Under the pieces are notes generated by a model that was given only the letters and a program-made list of their open reading frames with translations, searched no databases and was not told where the DNA came from. From Nocardiopsis sp. TSRI0078 (GTDB taxonomy: Bacteria > Actinomycetota > Actinomycetes > Streptosporangiales > Streptosporangiaceae), in NCBI RefSeq assembly GCF_001905145.1, contig NZ_LWLB01000010.1:1-64000 (forward strand): a stretch of DNA of 64,000 nucleotides. Direction: 5' to 3'. This document shows, one piece after another, positions 16,300 to 24,975 of the stretch; positions within the stretch are counted from its first letter, which is position 1, and every line of letters begins with the position of its first letter. Both the position numbers and the translations under genes were made by a program.

Positions 16300-17958
16300 G
16301 TGACTGCTTCTTTACGTCTGGGTCCGCTGCTCAGGCATCCGGGGCCGACCACGGCCACGGTGTGGGTGGAGACGGACGCCCCCTGTCTGGTACGCGTCGT
16401 GGTCGACGGCGGCGTGACGGCGGCCGCGCGGACCTTCACCGTGCACGGCCACCACTACGCCGTGTGCACGGTCGAGGGCCTGCCCCCGGGGGCGGTCCTG
16501 CCCTACGAGGTCTTCCTGGACGAGGACCGGGTCTGGCCCGAGCCCGACAGCCCCTTCCCGCCCAGCACCGTGCGGACCGTGCGCCCGGACGCGCCCACGC
16601 GGCTGCTGTACGGCTCCTGCCACACTCCCACGGGCGACACTCCCGAGGGCGTGGTCCGCTACGGTCCCGACATGCTGCGCGCCACCGCGCGGCGGCTGGC
16701 CCGCGAGCCGGTCGAGGACAATCTGGCGCTGCTGCTCATCGGCGACCAGGTCTACGCCGACGAGGTCCAGGACTCGATGCTCGACTTCCTGCGCCGCGCC
16801 CGTGAGCGGGAGGGCTCCGAGGACACCCCCGTGGACGAGGTCGTCCACTACGACGAGTACGCCGAGCTGTACCGGCAGGCCTGGAGCGACCCCCAGGTGC
16901 GGTGGCTGCTGTCCACCGTGCCGACCCTGATGGTCTTCGACGACCACGACATCCGCGACGACTGGAACACCTCCGCCGCCTGGCGTAGCGCCATGGACGC
17001 GCAGCCCTGGTGGCGCATCCGCATCACCAGCGGCCTGGGCTCCTACTGGGTGTACCAGCACGTGGGCAACCTCTCCCCCGAGGAGAGGGACAAGGACCCC
17101 CTGTGGGTCGCCGTGCGCGACTCCGAGGGCGACGCCGCCGACGCGGTCGACGCCTTCGCCTGGCGGGCGCACACCGAGCCGTCGGGGTACCAGTGGGGCC
17201 ACCGCCACGACATCGGTTCGGTCCGGGTACTGGTGGTCGACACCCGGTGCTCCCGCGCCCTGGACGAGTCCGACCTCTCCCGCGGGTCCCGGTCGATCCT
17301 GGGCCCGCATGGCCACGACTGGCTGGACGAGCACCTCACCGGCGGCCCCGACCACGTGGTGGTCGCCTCGACGGTCCCGGTCCTGCTGCCCCACGCGGTG
17401 CACCACCTGGAGAGCTGGAACGAGGCGGTGTGCGCGGGCGCCTGGGGCGGGTGGGCGCGCGGCCCGGCCGAGAGGCTGCGCCAGGGCATCGACCTGGAGC
17501 ACTGGGCCGCGTTCCGGTACTCCCTGCGCCGGCTGTCCGACGCGGTCGGGGAGCTCTCCCGGGGCGAGCGCGGCCCGGCCCCGGCCACCGTGCTGTTCCT
17601 GGGAGGGGACGTGCACTTCTCCTACATGGCGCGCGCCGGGCACCGGGAGGTCGACGGCGACGGGACCCGGGTGGCCCAGCTGGTGTCCTCCCCCCTGTGC
17701 AACCAGGTGCCGCCCAGTATGCGACGCCTGGTCCACCTGTCCGTCAGCCGGCCGCTGCGCCTGATCGGGCAGGCGCTGTCCCGGTCGGCCCGGGTCCCCG
17801 AACCCGACCTGTGCTGGAGCCTGGAGAACAGGCCCTACTTCGGCAACACCATCGGAGAGGTCGCCTTCGACGGCCGCAGGGCACAGGCCGCCTGGTACCA
17901 CTGCGCCGAGGGCGGTGCCGACGCCCTGCCCCGGGTGCGCGTGCAGGCGAGGATCTGA
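16300..17958 (+). CDS. phoD: PhoD-like alkaline phosphatase/phosphodiesterase
   Basis: 552 residues, GTG after GGAGGGAAAAC. Metallophosphatase of the PhoD type. An N-terminal beta-sandwich domain (about 1-95) is followed by the catalytic domain with LLYGSCHTP near 105, LLIGDQVYADEV near 145, MVFDDHDIRDDW near 212, VLVVDTRCSR near 315 and FLGGDVHFSYMAR near 435. These supply the Fe/Ca ligands known for the family. I see no Tat or Sec signal peptide, so unlike classical secreted PhoD it is probably cytoplasmic. Nothing near it looks like a Pho box by eye. A terminator cluster follows at 18045-18122. Confidence 0.88.
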   Translation: MTASLRLGPLLRHPGPTTATVWVETDAPCLVRVVVDGGVTAAARTFTVHGHHYAVCTVEGLPPGAVLPYEVFLDEDRVWPEPDSPFPPSTVRTVRPDAPTRLLYGSCHTPTGDTPEGVVRYGPDMLRATARRLAREPVEDNLALLLIGDQVYADEVQDSMLDFLRRAREREGSEDTPVDEVVHYDEYAELYRQAWSDPQVRWLLSTVPTLMVFDDHDIRDDWNTSAAWRSAMDAQPWWRIRITSGLGSYWVYQHVGNLSPEERDKDPLWVAVRDSEGDAADAVDAFAWRAHTEPSGYQWGHRHDIGSVRVLVVDTRCSRALDESDLSRGSRSILGPHGHDWLDEHLTGGPDHVVVASTVPVLLPHAVHHLESWNEAVCAGAWGGWARGPAERLRQGIDLEHWAAFRYSLRRLSDAVGELSRGERGPAPATVLFLGGDVHFSYMARAGHREVDGDGTRVAQLVSSPLCNQVPPSMRRLVHLSVSRPLRLIGQALSRSARVPEPDLCWSLENRPYFGNTIGEVAFDGRRAQAAWYHCAEGGADALPRVRVQARI

Positions 17959-18044
17959 AGACCCCGCCTCCCCCGCCCCGCGAGGTCCCCGCCCGGCGGA
18001 GCGGTCGCACACGTGCTCGCGGTCCCGGGCGCCCCGGCACGGGC

Positions 18045-18122
18045 GCCCCTCCCCCGCCCCGCACGGACGTCGGGGAGGGGCCCACCCGTGCCGCCCGGCG
18101 CGCTCGGGCCGAGCGCGCCGGG
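18045..18122. terminator. Hairpins between phoD and the convergent membrane-protein gene
   Basis: Outer hairpin arms GCCCCTCCCC at 18045-18054 and GGGGAGGGGC at 18072-18081. A second tight hairpin has 13-bp arms, CCCGGCGCGCTCG at 18094-18106 and its complement at 18110-18122, with a GGC loop. They serve the plus-strand phoD (stop 17958) and the minus-strand gene (stop 18129). Confidence 0.7.
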
Positions 18123-18128
18123 AGCGCG

Positions 18129-19262
18129 TCAGGGCTTGTTGGGGGTCGGGCGGCGGGTGGAGCGGGCGCCGCGCCGGGTCCTGCGCACCGCCAGGCCGAG
18201 CGCGCCGCTGCCCTGTGCCAGGAGGGACCGGGCCCGGTTCACGGTTCCGCGAGGGGCTCGGGAGGAGGCGTCGGGGCCGGAGCCGCCGTCCCCGCCACCG
18301 CCCGTACCGCTCTCCCGGCCGGTGCCGGTACCGCGGTCGGCGTCCTCGTCGCCGGACTCCCGCGCGCCGTCGGCGTCCGCCCCGGCACCGTCCAGGTGCG
18401 CAAGCACACGGGTCGGCCTGACCTCCCGGCCCGGGCCCAGGTGGGGCATGACCTCGGTCGGCTCCTCCTCACCGCCACCGTGTCCGGATCCCAGGTGCGG
18501 GAGCACCTCGGTCGCCTCATGGGCCGACCGGCCCCCGTCCGGCGACGGGCGGGTGCGCTCCGCAGAGGAGGCCTCGGTGGAGGCGTCGTCGCCGTCCGCC
18601 CGCTCGCTCTCCTCGCGCACGGCCTGCTTCCAGGCCTTCTCCTCCTCCTGCCGGCGCTGTTCCCGCCTGGCGTTCTCGGCCTGCCAGGCCCGCCAGGAGT
18701 TCACCAGGGGTGTGACGACCGGCCAGGTCACCTTCGCCGGGCGCGACAGCGCGTGCCACAGGTAGGCGGTGGTGCCCCACGCCTCCATGGCCCTGCGCGC
18801 CCTGGTGATGGTGAAGAAGGTGGGCATGGCCAGCAGCAGCTGCGGCCAGGCCAGCACCAGCGCGGCGAACAGCGGGTACATGCCGCCGCCGATCACCGCG
18901 GCGGCGGCGCCGATCACCACCGGGATCAGCGCCAGGGCGATCCGCAGCCCGGTGAACTGGCGGAACCGGTGCAGCGACCGGCGTGCGGACGCCGGCGGCG
19001 CCAACCCCTCGGGAAGGGGCGTGGGATGCACGATCAGTGCCAGCAACAGCGTTCCCACACCCACGCTCGACGCCAGCAGTATGGTCCACCCCGAGGCGGA
19101 GAGCGTTCCGCCGACCAGGAGGTAGACCAGCCCCAGCACGGGCAGTGGCGCGGGCAGCCAGAACAGCGCCCGTCGGCGCAGCTCGCCCTCCTGCGTGGGC
19201 TGGAGTACGAAATCGATCACAGGACGAAAGAACCGGGAATCCATCCTCGGTCGCTCTGCCAC
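18129..19262 (-). CDS. Membrane protein with a disordered tail carrying a repeated TEVLPHL motif
   Basis: 377 residues from a GTG at 19262 with GGGGGG about 8 nt upstream. An ATG at 19244 is possible but has its GAGG too close. The first 170 residues hold four membrane spans (LFWLPAPLPVLGLVYLLVG, TILLASSVGVGTLLLALIV, LALIPVVIGAAAAVIGG, FAALVLAWPQLLLAMP). A basic-acidic helical stretch follows (ENARREQRRQEEEKAWKQ), then a Gly/Asp/Glu-rich disordered tail with the motif TEVLPHLG, TEVMPHLG and TRVLAHLDG. The threonine-centred repeats look like possible phosphorylation or FHA-binding sites. The C-terminus is strongly basic. No known family. Confidence 0.8.
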   Translation of the reverse strand: MAERPRMDSRFFRPVIDFVLQPTQEGELRRRALFWLPAPLPVLGLVYLLVGGTLSASGWTILLASSVGVGTLLLALIVHPTPLPEGLAPPASARRSLHRFRQFTGLRIALALIPVVIGAAAAVIGGGMYPLFAALVLAWPQLLLAMPTFFTITRARRAMEAWGTTAYLWHALSRPAKVTWPVVTPLVNSWRAWQAENARREQRRQEEEKAWKQAVREESERADGDDASTEASSAERTRPSPDGGRSAHEATEVLPHLGSGHGGGEEEPTEVMPHLGPGREVRPTRVLAHLDGAGADADGARESGDEDADRGTGTGRESGTGGGGDGGSGPDASSRAPRGTVNRARSLLAQGSGALGLAVRRTRRGARSTRRPTPNKP

Positions 19263-19553
19263 AGCGTTGACCCCCCAAGAACGTCGTGACGAGGCGGTGC
19301 GGGGGCCTTCGCCCGAGGATGATGTGTCAGCCTCAACGGCCCCGTCGGCCACCCGCCCGCCACAAAGCTATCCGTTTTCATGTAGTCCCCGGGCGCACAC
19401 GGTCGGTTACAGACATGCCCGGTGCAGGTGAAACTTCCGTAAGTGGACAGACATGACAGGCAACGATCAGATTACGCCCTACGGTTCCCTCGTGTCCCGG
19501 TGTTGACCGATTTCCCACACTCCGCGGTCCGAATCAACCCTCCCGGGTCCGGA

Positions 19554-20834
19554 TCAACCCTCCTGCGCCTCGGAGAGGCGCCCGAGGGCGACGGCCACCC
19601 GCAGGACGAACGACCCGCGTCCGTCGGAGGGGGTGCGCCCGGTCAGCTCGGCGATCCGGCTGAGCCGGTAGCGGACCGTGTTGGGGTGCACGAACAGCAT
19701 CCTCGCGGTGGCCTCCAGGGAGGAGGCGTGCTCCAGGTACACCGACAGCGTGTCCAGCAGCGGGGAGCCCGCGCCGAGCAGGGGGACGTACACCTCCTCC
19801 ACCAGCTGCCGCCGGGCCTCGGCCTCGCCCTGCAGCGCGCGCTCGGGCAGCAGGTCGTCGGCCAGGACCGGACGCGGGGCGTCCGGCCAGGCCACGGCGG
19901 CGCGCAGCCCGTTGACCGCGGCACGCACCGAGGCCCCCGCGGCCCGCAGGTCCGGGACGGCGGGGCCCGCCACCACCGGCCCGGAGCCGAAGAGCCCGGC
20001 CAGCGGCTCGGCGGCCGCGCCCGGCAGGTCCCGTACCGGGTAGCGGTCCCCCACACCGACCACCACGACCACGCGCCGGCCCTGCATGCCGGCCAGCACG
20101 TCGTGTCCGAGGCGGCGCGCGGCCGCGCGCAGGTCGTCCAGGACCTTGTTCCCGTCGTCGCCGTCGCCGGCCTCACCGGCCACCGCGATGACCGGCGTGT
20201 GCGACCAGCCCAGCGCCGAACCCCAGGTCTGGAGCCCGTCCTCGTGGTCCCCGTGCAGCAGGGCGTCGACGATCAGCGCCTCCAGCCGGGCGTCCCAGGC
20301 GCCCCGGGCCTCCGCCGCCCGCGCGTAGACCTTCGCGGAGCTGAAGGCCACCTCGCGCGTGTAGCGCAGCACGGCCTCGCGCAGCTGCTGTGCGCCGCCG
20401 GGAGCGGCCAGCTCCTCCACCTGGCCCTCGACCACGTCGATGACCACGCGGATCATGTCGACGGTCTGCTGGAGGGAGACGGAGCGGGTGAGCTCGCGCG
20501 GCGCGGTGCCGAAGACCTCCACGGTGATGGCGGGGCGCCCGCGCTCGGGGTTGCGGAACCAGTCGACGAAGGCGGCCACACCGGACTGGGCGACCAGGCC
20601 GATCCACGAGCGGTCCTCGGCCGACATGCGGCGGAACCAGCCCAGGCGCTGCTCCATGCGCGCCACGGCGGCCGTACCGAGCACGCCCATGGAGCGCTCC
20701 AGGCGGCGCACGGTCTCGGCGCGTACGCGCTCCCGCTCCTGGTCCGTGGGGGCCGGCGCGTCCGCGGCCCTCCCCCTCGGGGTCGCCGGAGCGGTCTGGT
20801 CGTCGTCCTCGGGCTGGTGGGGTTCGGTGTTCAC
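19554..20834 (-). CDS. fasR: PucR-type transcriptional regulator FasR
   Basis: 426 residues. GTG start at 20834 follows GGGAG very closely; the exact start is uncertain. The middle shows VLGTAAVARMEQRLGWFRRM, EDRSWIGLVAQSGVAAF and VFGTAPRELTRSVSLQQTVDM, and the C-terminus has the PucR helix-turn-helix ATARMLFVHPNTVRYRLSRI. This closely follows my memory of Streptomyces FasR, which activates the fab operon by binding upstream of fabD. The position directly divergent from fabD-fabH-acpP-fabF supports the name. It should tune membrane fatty acid synthesis to acyl-CoA or acyl-ACP supply. Confidence 0.88.
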   Translation of the reverse strand: MNTEPHQPEDDDQTAPATPRGRAADAPAPTDQERERVRAETVRRLERSMGVLGTAAVARMEQRLGWFRRMSAEDRSWIGLVAQSGVAAFVDWFRNPERGRPAITVEVFGTAPRELTRSVSLQQTVDMIRVVIDVVEGQVEELAAPGGAQQLREAVLRYTREVAFSSAKVYARAAEARGAWDARLEALIVDALLHGDHEDGLQTWGSALGWSHTPVIAVAGEAGDGDDGNKVLDDLRAAARRLGHDVLAGMQGRRVVVVVGVGDRYPVRDLPGAAAEPLAGLFGSGPVVAGPAVPDLRAAGASVRAAVNGLRAAVAWPDAPRPVLADDLLPERALQGEAEARRQLVEEVYVPLLGAGSPLLDTLSVYLEHASSLEATARMLFVHPNTVRYRLSRIAELTGRTPSDGRGSFVLRVAVALGRLSEAQEG

Positions 20835-21002
20835 ACTCCCAGGTTCGCATCCCCACGTGCCCCGGTCAGCGGCCTGTCCCGCGTTCGCGGCGGCCGGAGG
20901 CGGCCACCTCCCCGCCGCCACCGACGAACGCGCACACCGCGTACCGTCGGAGGTGATCTCTCCCACCTGGTCTGCGGCTTGAGGACACGCACCCGGCCCC
21001 GT

Positions 21003-21021
21003 TTTGTGGGGTCCCCACAAA
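21003..21021. promoter_or_regulatory. Palindrome upstream of fabD, candidate FasR site
   Basis: TTTGTGGGG-T-CCCCACAAA, a perfect 19-bp palindrome 69 bp before the fabD start and in the gap between fasR and fabD. It is the only strong symmetric site in this gap. Assignment to FasR is by position, not by a known consensus I can verify. Confidence 0.5.
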
Positions 21022-21089
21022 CGGTGGCGAGTGAACTTCGTGCCCCTCCCCCTCTGACTGGTGATCCTCTACAGGGCAAGGTTGATGTC

Positions 21090-22067
21090 GTGCTTGTTAT
21101 CGTTGCTCCCGGCCAAGGCGCCCAGGTTCCCGGCTTCCTCTCCCCGTGGCTCGAACTGCCCGGTGTCTCCGCGCAGTTCGAGGCGTGGTCCGAGGTGACC
21201 GGACTCGACCTGGTGCGCTACGGCACCACCGCGGACGCGGAGGAGATCCGCGACACCGCCGTCGCCCAGCCCCTGCTGGTCAGCGCCGGCCTGGTGGCGG
21301 CCTCCGCCGTGCTCGGCCCCGTGTCCTCCCCCTCCCCGGCGCTGCCCGCCGAGAGCTCCCTGGTGGACGCGGTCGCCGGTCACAGCGTCGGCGAGTTCAC
21401 CGCCGCCGCGATCTCCGGCGTCCTGTCCCCCAACGAGGCGCTGGCGCTGGTCGCCGAGCGCGGCCGGGGCATGGCCGACGCCGCCGCGCGGACGGAGACC
21501 GGGATGACCGCGGTGCTCGGCGGCGACCGCGAACAGGTGCTGAAGGCCCTCGCGGACGCCGGTCTGACCCCGGCCAACGACAACGGCTCCGGGCAGATCG
21601 TGGCCGCCGGCACCACCGGGCAGCTCGCCGCGTTCGCCGAGAACCCGCCCGAGCGGGCCCGGCTGCGCCCCCTGTCGGTCGCCGGCGCCTTCCACACCGA
21701 GCACATGGCTCCGGCCGTGGAGCGGGTGCGCAAGGTCGCCGCCACCCTGTCCCCGTCCGACCCCACCGTGCGCCTGCTCTCCAACGCCGACGGCGCGGTG
21801 GTCGGCGGCGGCGCCGAGTACCTGGACCGGCTCGTCTCCCAGATCTCCTCCCCCGTACGCTGGGACGCGTGCACGCGGACCCTGGCCGACCTGGGGGTGA
21901 CCGCGATGATCGAGCTCACCCCGGCGGGCACGCTCACCGGTCTGGCCAAGCGCGCGCTGCGGGGCGTCGAGCTCCTCGCGGTGAAGACCCCCGACGACCT
22001 TGACCGCGCCGGCGCCCTCATCAAGGAGCACGCCGGGTCCCCCGCGGCCACCGACCAGGAAGGCTAA
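21090..22067 (+). CDS. fabD: Malonyl-CoA:ACP transacylase FabD
   Basis: 325 residues, GTG 21090 with CAAGG upstream. Transfers malonyl groups from CoA to acyl carrier protein, the entry step for chain extension in type II fatty acid synthesis. The start LVIVAPGQGAQVPGF carries the GQGAQ motif. The catalytic serine is S99 in AGHSVGEF, and the catalytic histidine is H202 in GAFHTEHM. Length and order match actinobacterial FabD. It is first in an operon with fabH (2 bp gap), acpP and fabF. Malonyl-CoA comes from acetyl-CoA carboxylase, which is not in the window. Confidence 0.95.
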   Translation: MLVIVAPGQGAQVPGFLSPWLELPGVSAQFEAWSEVTGLDLVRYGTTADAEEIRDTAVAQPLLVSAGLVAASAVLGPVSSPSPALPAESSLVDAVAGHSVGEFTAAAISGVLSPNEALALVAERGRGMADAAARTETGMTAVLGGDREQVLKALADAGLTPANDNGSGQIVAAGTTGQLAAFAENPPERARLRPLSVAGAFHTEHMAPAVERVRKVAATLSPSDPTVRLLSNADGAVVGGGAEYLDRLVSQISSPVRWDACTRTLADLGVTAMIELTPAGTLTGLAKRALRGVELLAVKTPDDLDRAGALIKEHAGSPAATDQEG

Positions 22068-22069
22068 CC

Positions 22070-23026
22070 ATGTTCAGCTCCCCGAGCGCTCCCGGAGGGG
22101 CGGCGATCGTCGCCCTCGGCGAGTACCAGCCCTCCCAGGTCCTCACCAACGCCGATCTGGAGGCGCGCGTCGACACCACCGACGAGTGGATCCAGAGCCG
22201 TGTCGGCATCAGGGAGCGGCGCATCGCGGGGCCCGAGGACACCGTGGCGAGCATGGCCGTCGCGGCGGGCGGCAAGGCCCTGGCTGCCGGCGGGCTGTCC
22301 CCCGAGGACGTCGACCTGGTGATCGTGGCCACATGCACGGTCCAGGACCAGATCCCCAACACGGCCGCCACCGTGGCCGCACGGCTGGGCATCACCGCCC
22401 CCGGCGCCTTCGACCTCAACGCCGCCTGCGCGGGCTTTTGCTACGCGCTGGGCGTGGCCTCGGACATGGTCCGCGGCGGCAGCGCCCGCAACGTGCTGGT
22501 GATCGGGTCGGAGAAGCTCAGCGACTGGGTGGACTGGGAGGACCGCGGCACCTGTGTGATCTTCGCGGACGGCGCCGGGGCCGCGATCGTCTCGGCCTCC
22601 GAGGAGCAGGGCGTGGGCCCCGTGGTGTGGGGTTCCTCCGGCGAGCGCGCCGACAAGATCTACCTGCGCGACCACCGGTACCTGTACCAGGAGGGCCAGG
22701 CGGTCTTCCGGTGGACCACCACCGAGCTGTACAAGGTCGCCCTGGAGGCCATGGAGCGGGCGGGTGTGGAGCCCTCGGAGCTGACCGCCTTCGTCCCCCA
22801 CCAGGCCAACCTGCGGATCGTGGAGTCCATCGCCAAGAAGCTGGGCGCGCCCCAGGCACTCGTGGCCCACGATATCGTCACCGCTGGCAACACCTCCTCC
22901 GCGTCCATCCCTCTCGCGCTCTCGCGCATGATCGGGCGCGGGGAGCTGCCGTCGGGGAGCACCGTACTCACCCTGGGCTTCGGAGCGGGGCTGGTCTACG
23001 CCGCTCAGGTGATCCGCATCCCCTGA
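22070..23026 (+). CDS. fabH: 3-oxoacyl-ACP synthase III FabH
   Basis: 318 residues. AGGAAGG lies in the end of fabD and the ATG follows its stop by two bases. FabH condenses an acyl-CoA starter with malonyl-ACP and so sets the branched or straight start of fatty acids. The Cys-His-Asn triad is complete: C120 in DLNAACAGF, H244 in FVPHQANLR, N274 in TAGNTSSASIP. In actinomycetes FabH prefers branched starters (isobutyryl-, isovaleryl-CoA), giving iso/anteiso lipids; that is family knowledge. Cytoplasmic dimer. Confidence 0.95.
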   Translation: MFSSPSAPGGAAIVALGEYQPSQVLTNADLEARVDTTDEWIQSRVGIRERRIAGPEDTVASMAVAAGGKALAAGGLSPEDVDLVIVATCTVQDQIPNTAATVAARLGITAPGAFDLNAACAGFCYALGVASDMVRGGSARNVLVIGSEKLSDWVDWEDRGTCVIFADGAGAAIVSASEEQGVGPVVWGSSGERADKIYLRDHRYLYQEGQAVFRWTTTELYKVALEAMERAGVEPSELTAFVPHQANLRIVESIAKKLGAPQALVAHDIVTAGNTSSASIPLALSRMIGRGELPSGSTVLTLGFGAGLVYAAQVIRIP

Positions 23027-23133
23027 GCACCGCCCGAGCCCGCGGTCAACACCGCGTGGGCCGGGACCATCGAATCCGGCCCGCACGGTGTCCCTGAAGC
23101 GACACCGAACCACCAAGCAAGGAGAAACACGAC

Positions 23134-23373
23134 ATGGCTCACAGCGAGCAGGAGATCCTGGCAGGCCTCGGCGAGATCATCGAGGAGATCGTCGGCACCG
23201 AGGCCACCGAGGTCACCCCGGAGAAGAGCTTCGTGGACGACCTCGACATCGACTCGCTGTCCATGGTGGAGATCGCCATCGCCGCCCAGGACAAGTTCGG
23301 CGTGGAGATCCCGGACGACCAGCTCAAGGACCTCAAGACGGTCCAGGACGTCATCAACTTCATCCAGAAGTAG
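23134..23373 (+). CDS. acpP: Acyl carrier protein
   Basis: 79 residues, ATG with CAAGGAGAAAC upstream. Small acidic four-helix carrier. The phosphopantetheine attachment site is S41 in DDLDIDSLSMVEI, the classic DSL motif. It carries growing acyl chains between FabD, FabH and FabF. It lies between fabH and fabF at the position usual in Streptomyces-type fab operons. Confidence 0.96.
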   Translation: MAHSEQEILAGLGEIIEEIVGTEATEVTPEKSFVDDLDIDSLSMVEIAIAAQDKFGVEIPDDQLKDLKTVQDVINFIQK

Positions 23374-23502
23374 CGTGTCCGGGCGCCGGGACGCACCCCG
23401 TCCCGGCGCCCCACCCGCCGCCACACGCGGCCTCTGCCTCACATACGCCAACGCCTCCCGGCACCGTGACCGGGAACGACCCACGAGAAGGGCGATCGGA
23501 TC

Positions 23503-24741
23503 ATGTCCAAGACCGATGTCGTCGTCACCGGCCTCGGCGCCACCACCCCCCTCGGGGGTGACGTCGCGACCACATGGTCCGCGCTCCTCGACGGCCGCTC
23601 CGGCATCACCGCGCTGCCGGAGGAGTGGCACGAGCAACTGCCGGTGCACTTCGCCGGGCAGATCGCGCAGGAGCCCTCCGAGAAGCTGCCCCGGCCGCGT
23701 CTGCGCCGCCTGGACCGCACCCAGCAGTTCGCGCTGATCGCCGCACAGGAGGCCTGGCAGGACGCGGGGTCCCCCGAGGTCGACCCGGTCCGCCTGGGCG
23801 TCGTGGTCTCCAGCGGTATCGGTGGCATCCTCACCATCCTGGAGCAGTACGACACCTTCCGTGAGAAGGGCTGGAAGCGGGTCTCCCCGTTCACCGTGCC
23901 CATGCTCATGCCCAACAGCCCCGCCGCCGCGATCAGCCTGGAGTACACCGCCCGGGCCGGTTCGCACGTGCCGGTGAGCGCCTGCGCCTCCAGCGCCGAG
24001 GCCATCGCCAACGGTGTGGACATGATCCGCTCCGGCCGCGCCGACGTGGTGATCGCGGGCGGCACCGAGGCGGCGATCCACCCGCTCAACATCGCCTCGT
24101 TCGCCTCCATGCGCGCTCTGTCCACGCGCAACGACGACCCGCAGAGGGCCTCCCGCCCCTGGGACAAGGACCGCGACGGCTTCGTCATGGGCGAGGGCGC
24201 GGGCATCCTCGTCCTGGAGTCGGCCGAGCACGCCGCCAGGCGCGGCGCCCGCGTGTACGCCCACGCCTCGGGTGTGGGATACACCAACGACGCCTACGAC
24301 ATCGTCCAGCCCGACCCGGAGGGCGTCGGGCAGGCCCGGGCCATCACGGTGGCCCTGGACGACGCCGACCTCACGCCCGCCGACATCGTGCACGTCAACG
24401 CGCACGCCACCTCCACCCCGGCCGGAGACGTCGGGGAGACCCGCGCCATCCGCTCGGCCCTGGGCGACTCCGCCGCCGACCGGATCGCGGTGACCTCCAC
24501 CAAGTCCATGACCGGCCACCTGCTGGGCGGCGCGGGCGCCGTGGAGTCGATCGCCACCATCCTGGCCCTGCACGACGGGCGCATCCCGCCGACCATCAAC
24601 ATCGACGAGCTCGACCCGGACGTGGTCGTGGACATCGTCCGCGACAAGCCCCGGGACATGCCCGCCGGTGACGTGGCCGCCATCAACGAGTCCTTCGGGT
24701 TCGGCGGCCACAACGTCGCGGTGGTCTTCCGCCGCGCCTGA
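23503..24741 (+). CDS. fabF: 3-oxoacyl-ACP synthase II FabF
   Basis: 412 residues, ATG 23503 after GAAGGGCG. Performs the repeated decarboxylative condensation of malonyl-ACP with the growing acyl-ACP. The Cys-His-His active site is present: C161 in VSACASSAEAI, H301 in NAHATSTPAGD, H339 in SMTGHLLGGAG. The ketosynthase N-terminus VVVTGLGATTPLG and C-terminal NESFGFGGHNVAVVF are typical. Last gene of the fab operon, followed by a strong terminator at 24831-24858. Confidence 0.95.
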   Translation: MSKTDVVVTGLGATTPLGGDVATTWSALLDGRSGITALPEEWHEQLPVHFAGQIAQEPSEKLPRPRLRRLDRTQQFALIAAQEAWQDAGSPEVDPVRLGVVVSSGIGGILTILEQYDTFREKGWKRVSPFTVPMLMPNSPAAAISLEYTARAGSHVPVSACASSAEAIANGVDMIRSGRADVVIAGGTEAAIHPLNIASFASMRALSTRNDDPQRASRPWDKDRDGFVMGEGAGILVLESAEHAARRGARVYAHASGVGYTNDAYDIVQPDPEGVGQARAITVALDDADLTPADIVHVNAHATSTPAGDVGETRAIRSALGDSAADRIAVTSTKSMTGHLLGGAGAVESIATILALHDGRIPPTINIDELDPDVVVDIVRDKPRDMPAGDVAAINESFGFGGHNVAVVFRRA

Positions 24742-24830
24742 CCCGACGCCGGCAGGGACCGCCGCGCGGCGCCCACGGCGACATCCCCCTGTGGCGTCCT
24801 CCCCGCCGCATCCGGGTTCCGGACTCCACG

Positions 24831-24858
24831 GACGCCCCCGCCGACCGGCGGGGGCGTC
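24831..24858 (+). terminator. Terminator of the fab operon
   Basis: Perfect 12-bp arms GACGCCCCCGCC (24831-24842) and GGCGGGGGCGTC (24847-24858) with loop GACC, about 90 bp after the fabF stop and followed by a T/G-rich run. Confidence 0.8.
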
Positions 24859-24975
24859 GTCGTGTGTGGGGCCTCGGGGCCGTAGGACAGGGACGACACC
24901 GGCCGCGGAACAAGCTGTGAAGGTGAGTTGAACAGCCGAGAAGAGGCCTTCAGGTAGGACCGGTTCCCGGTCACC

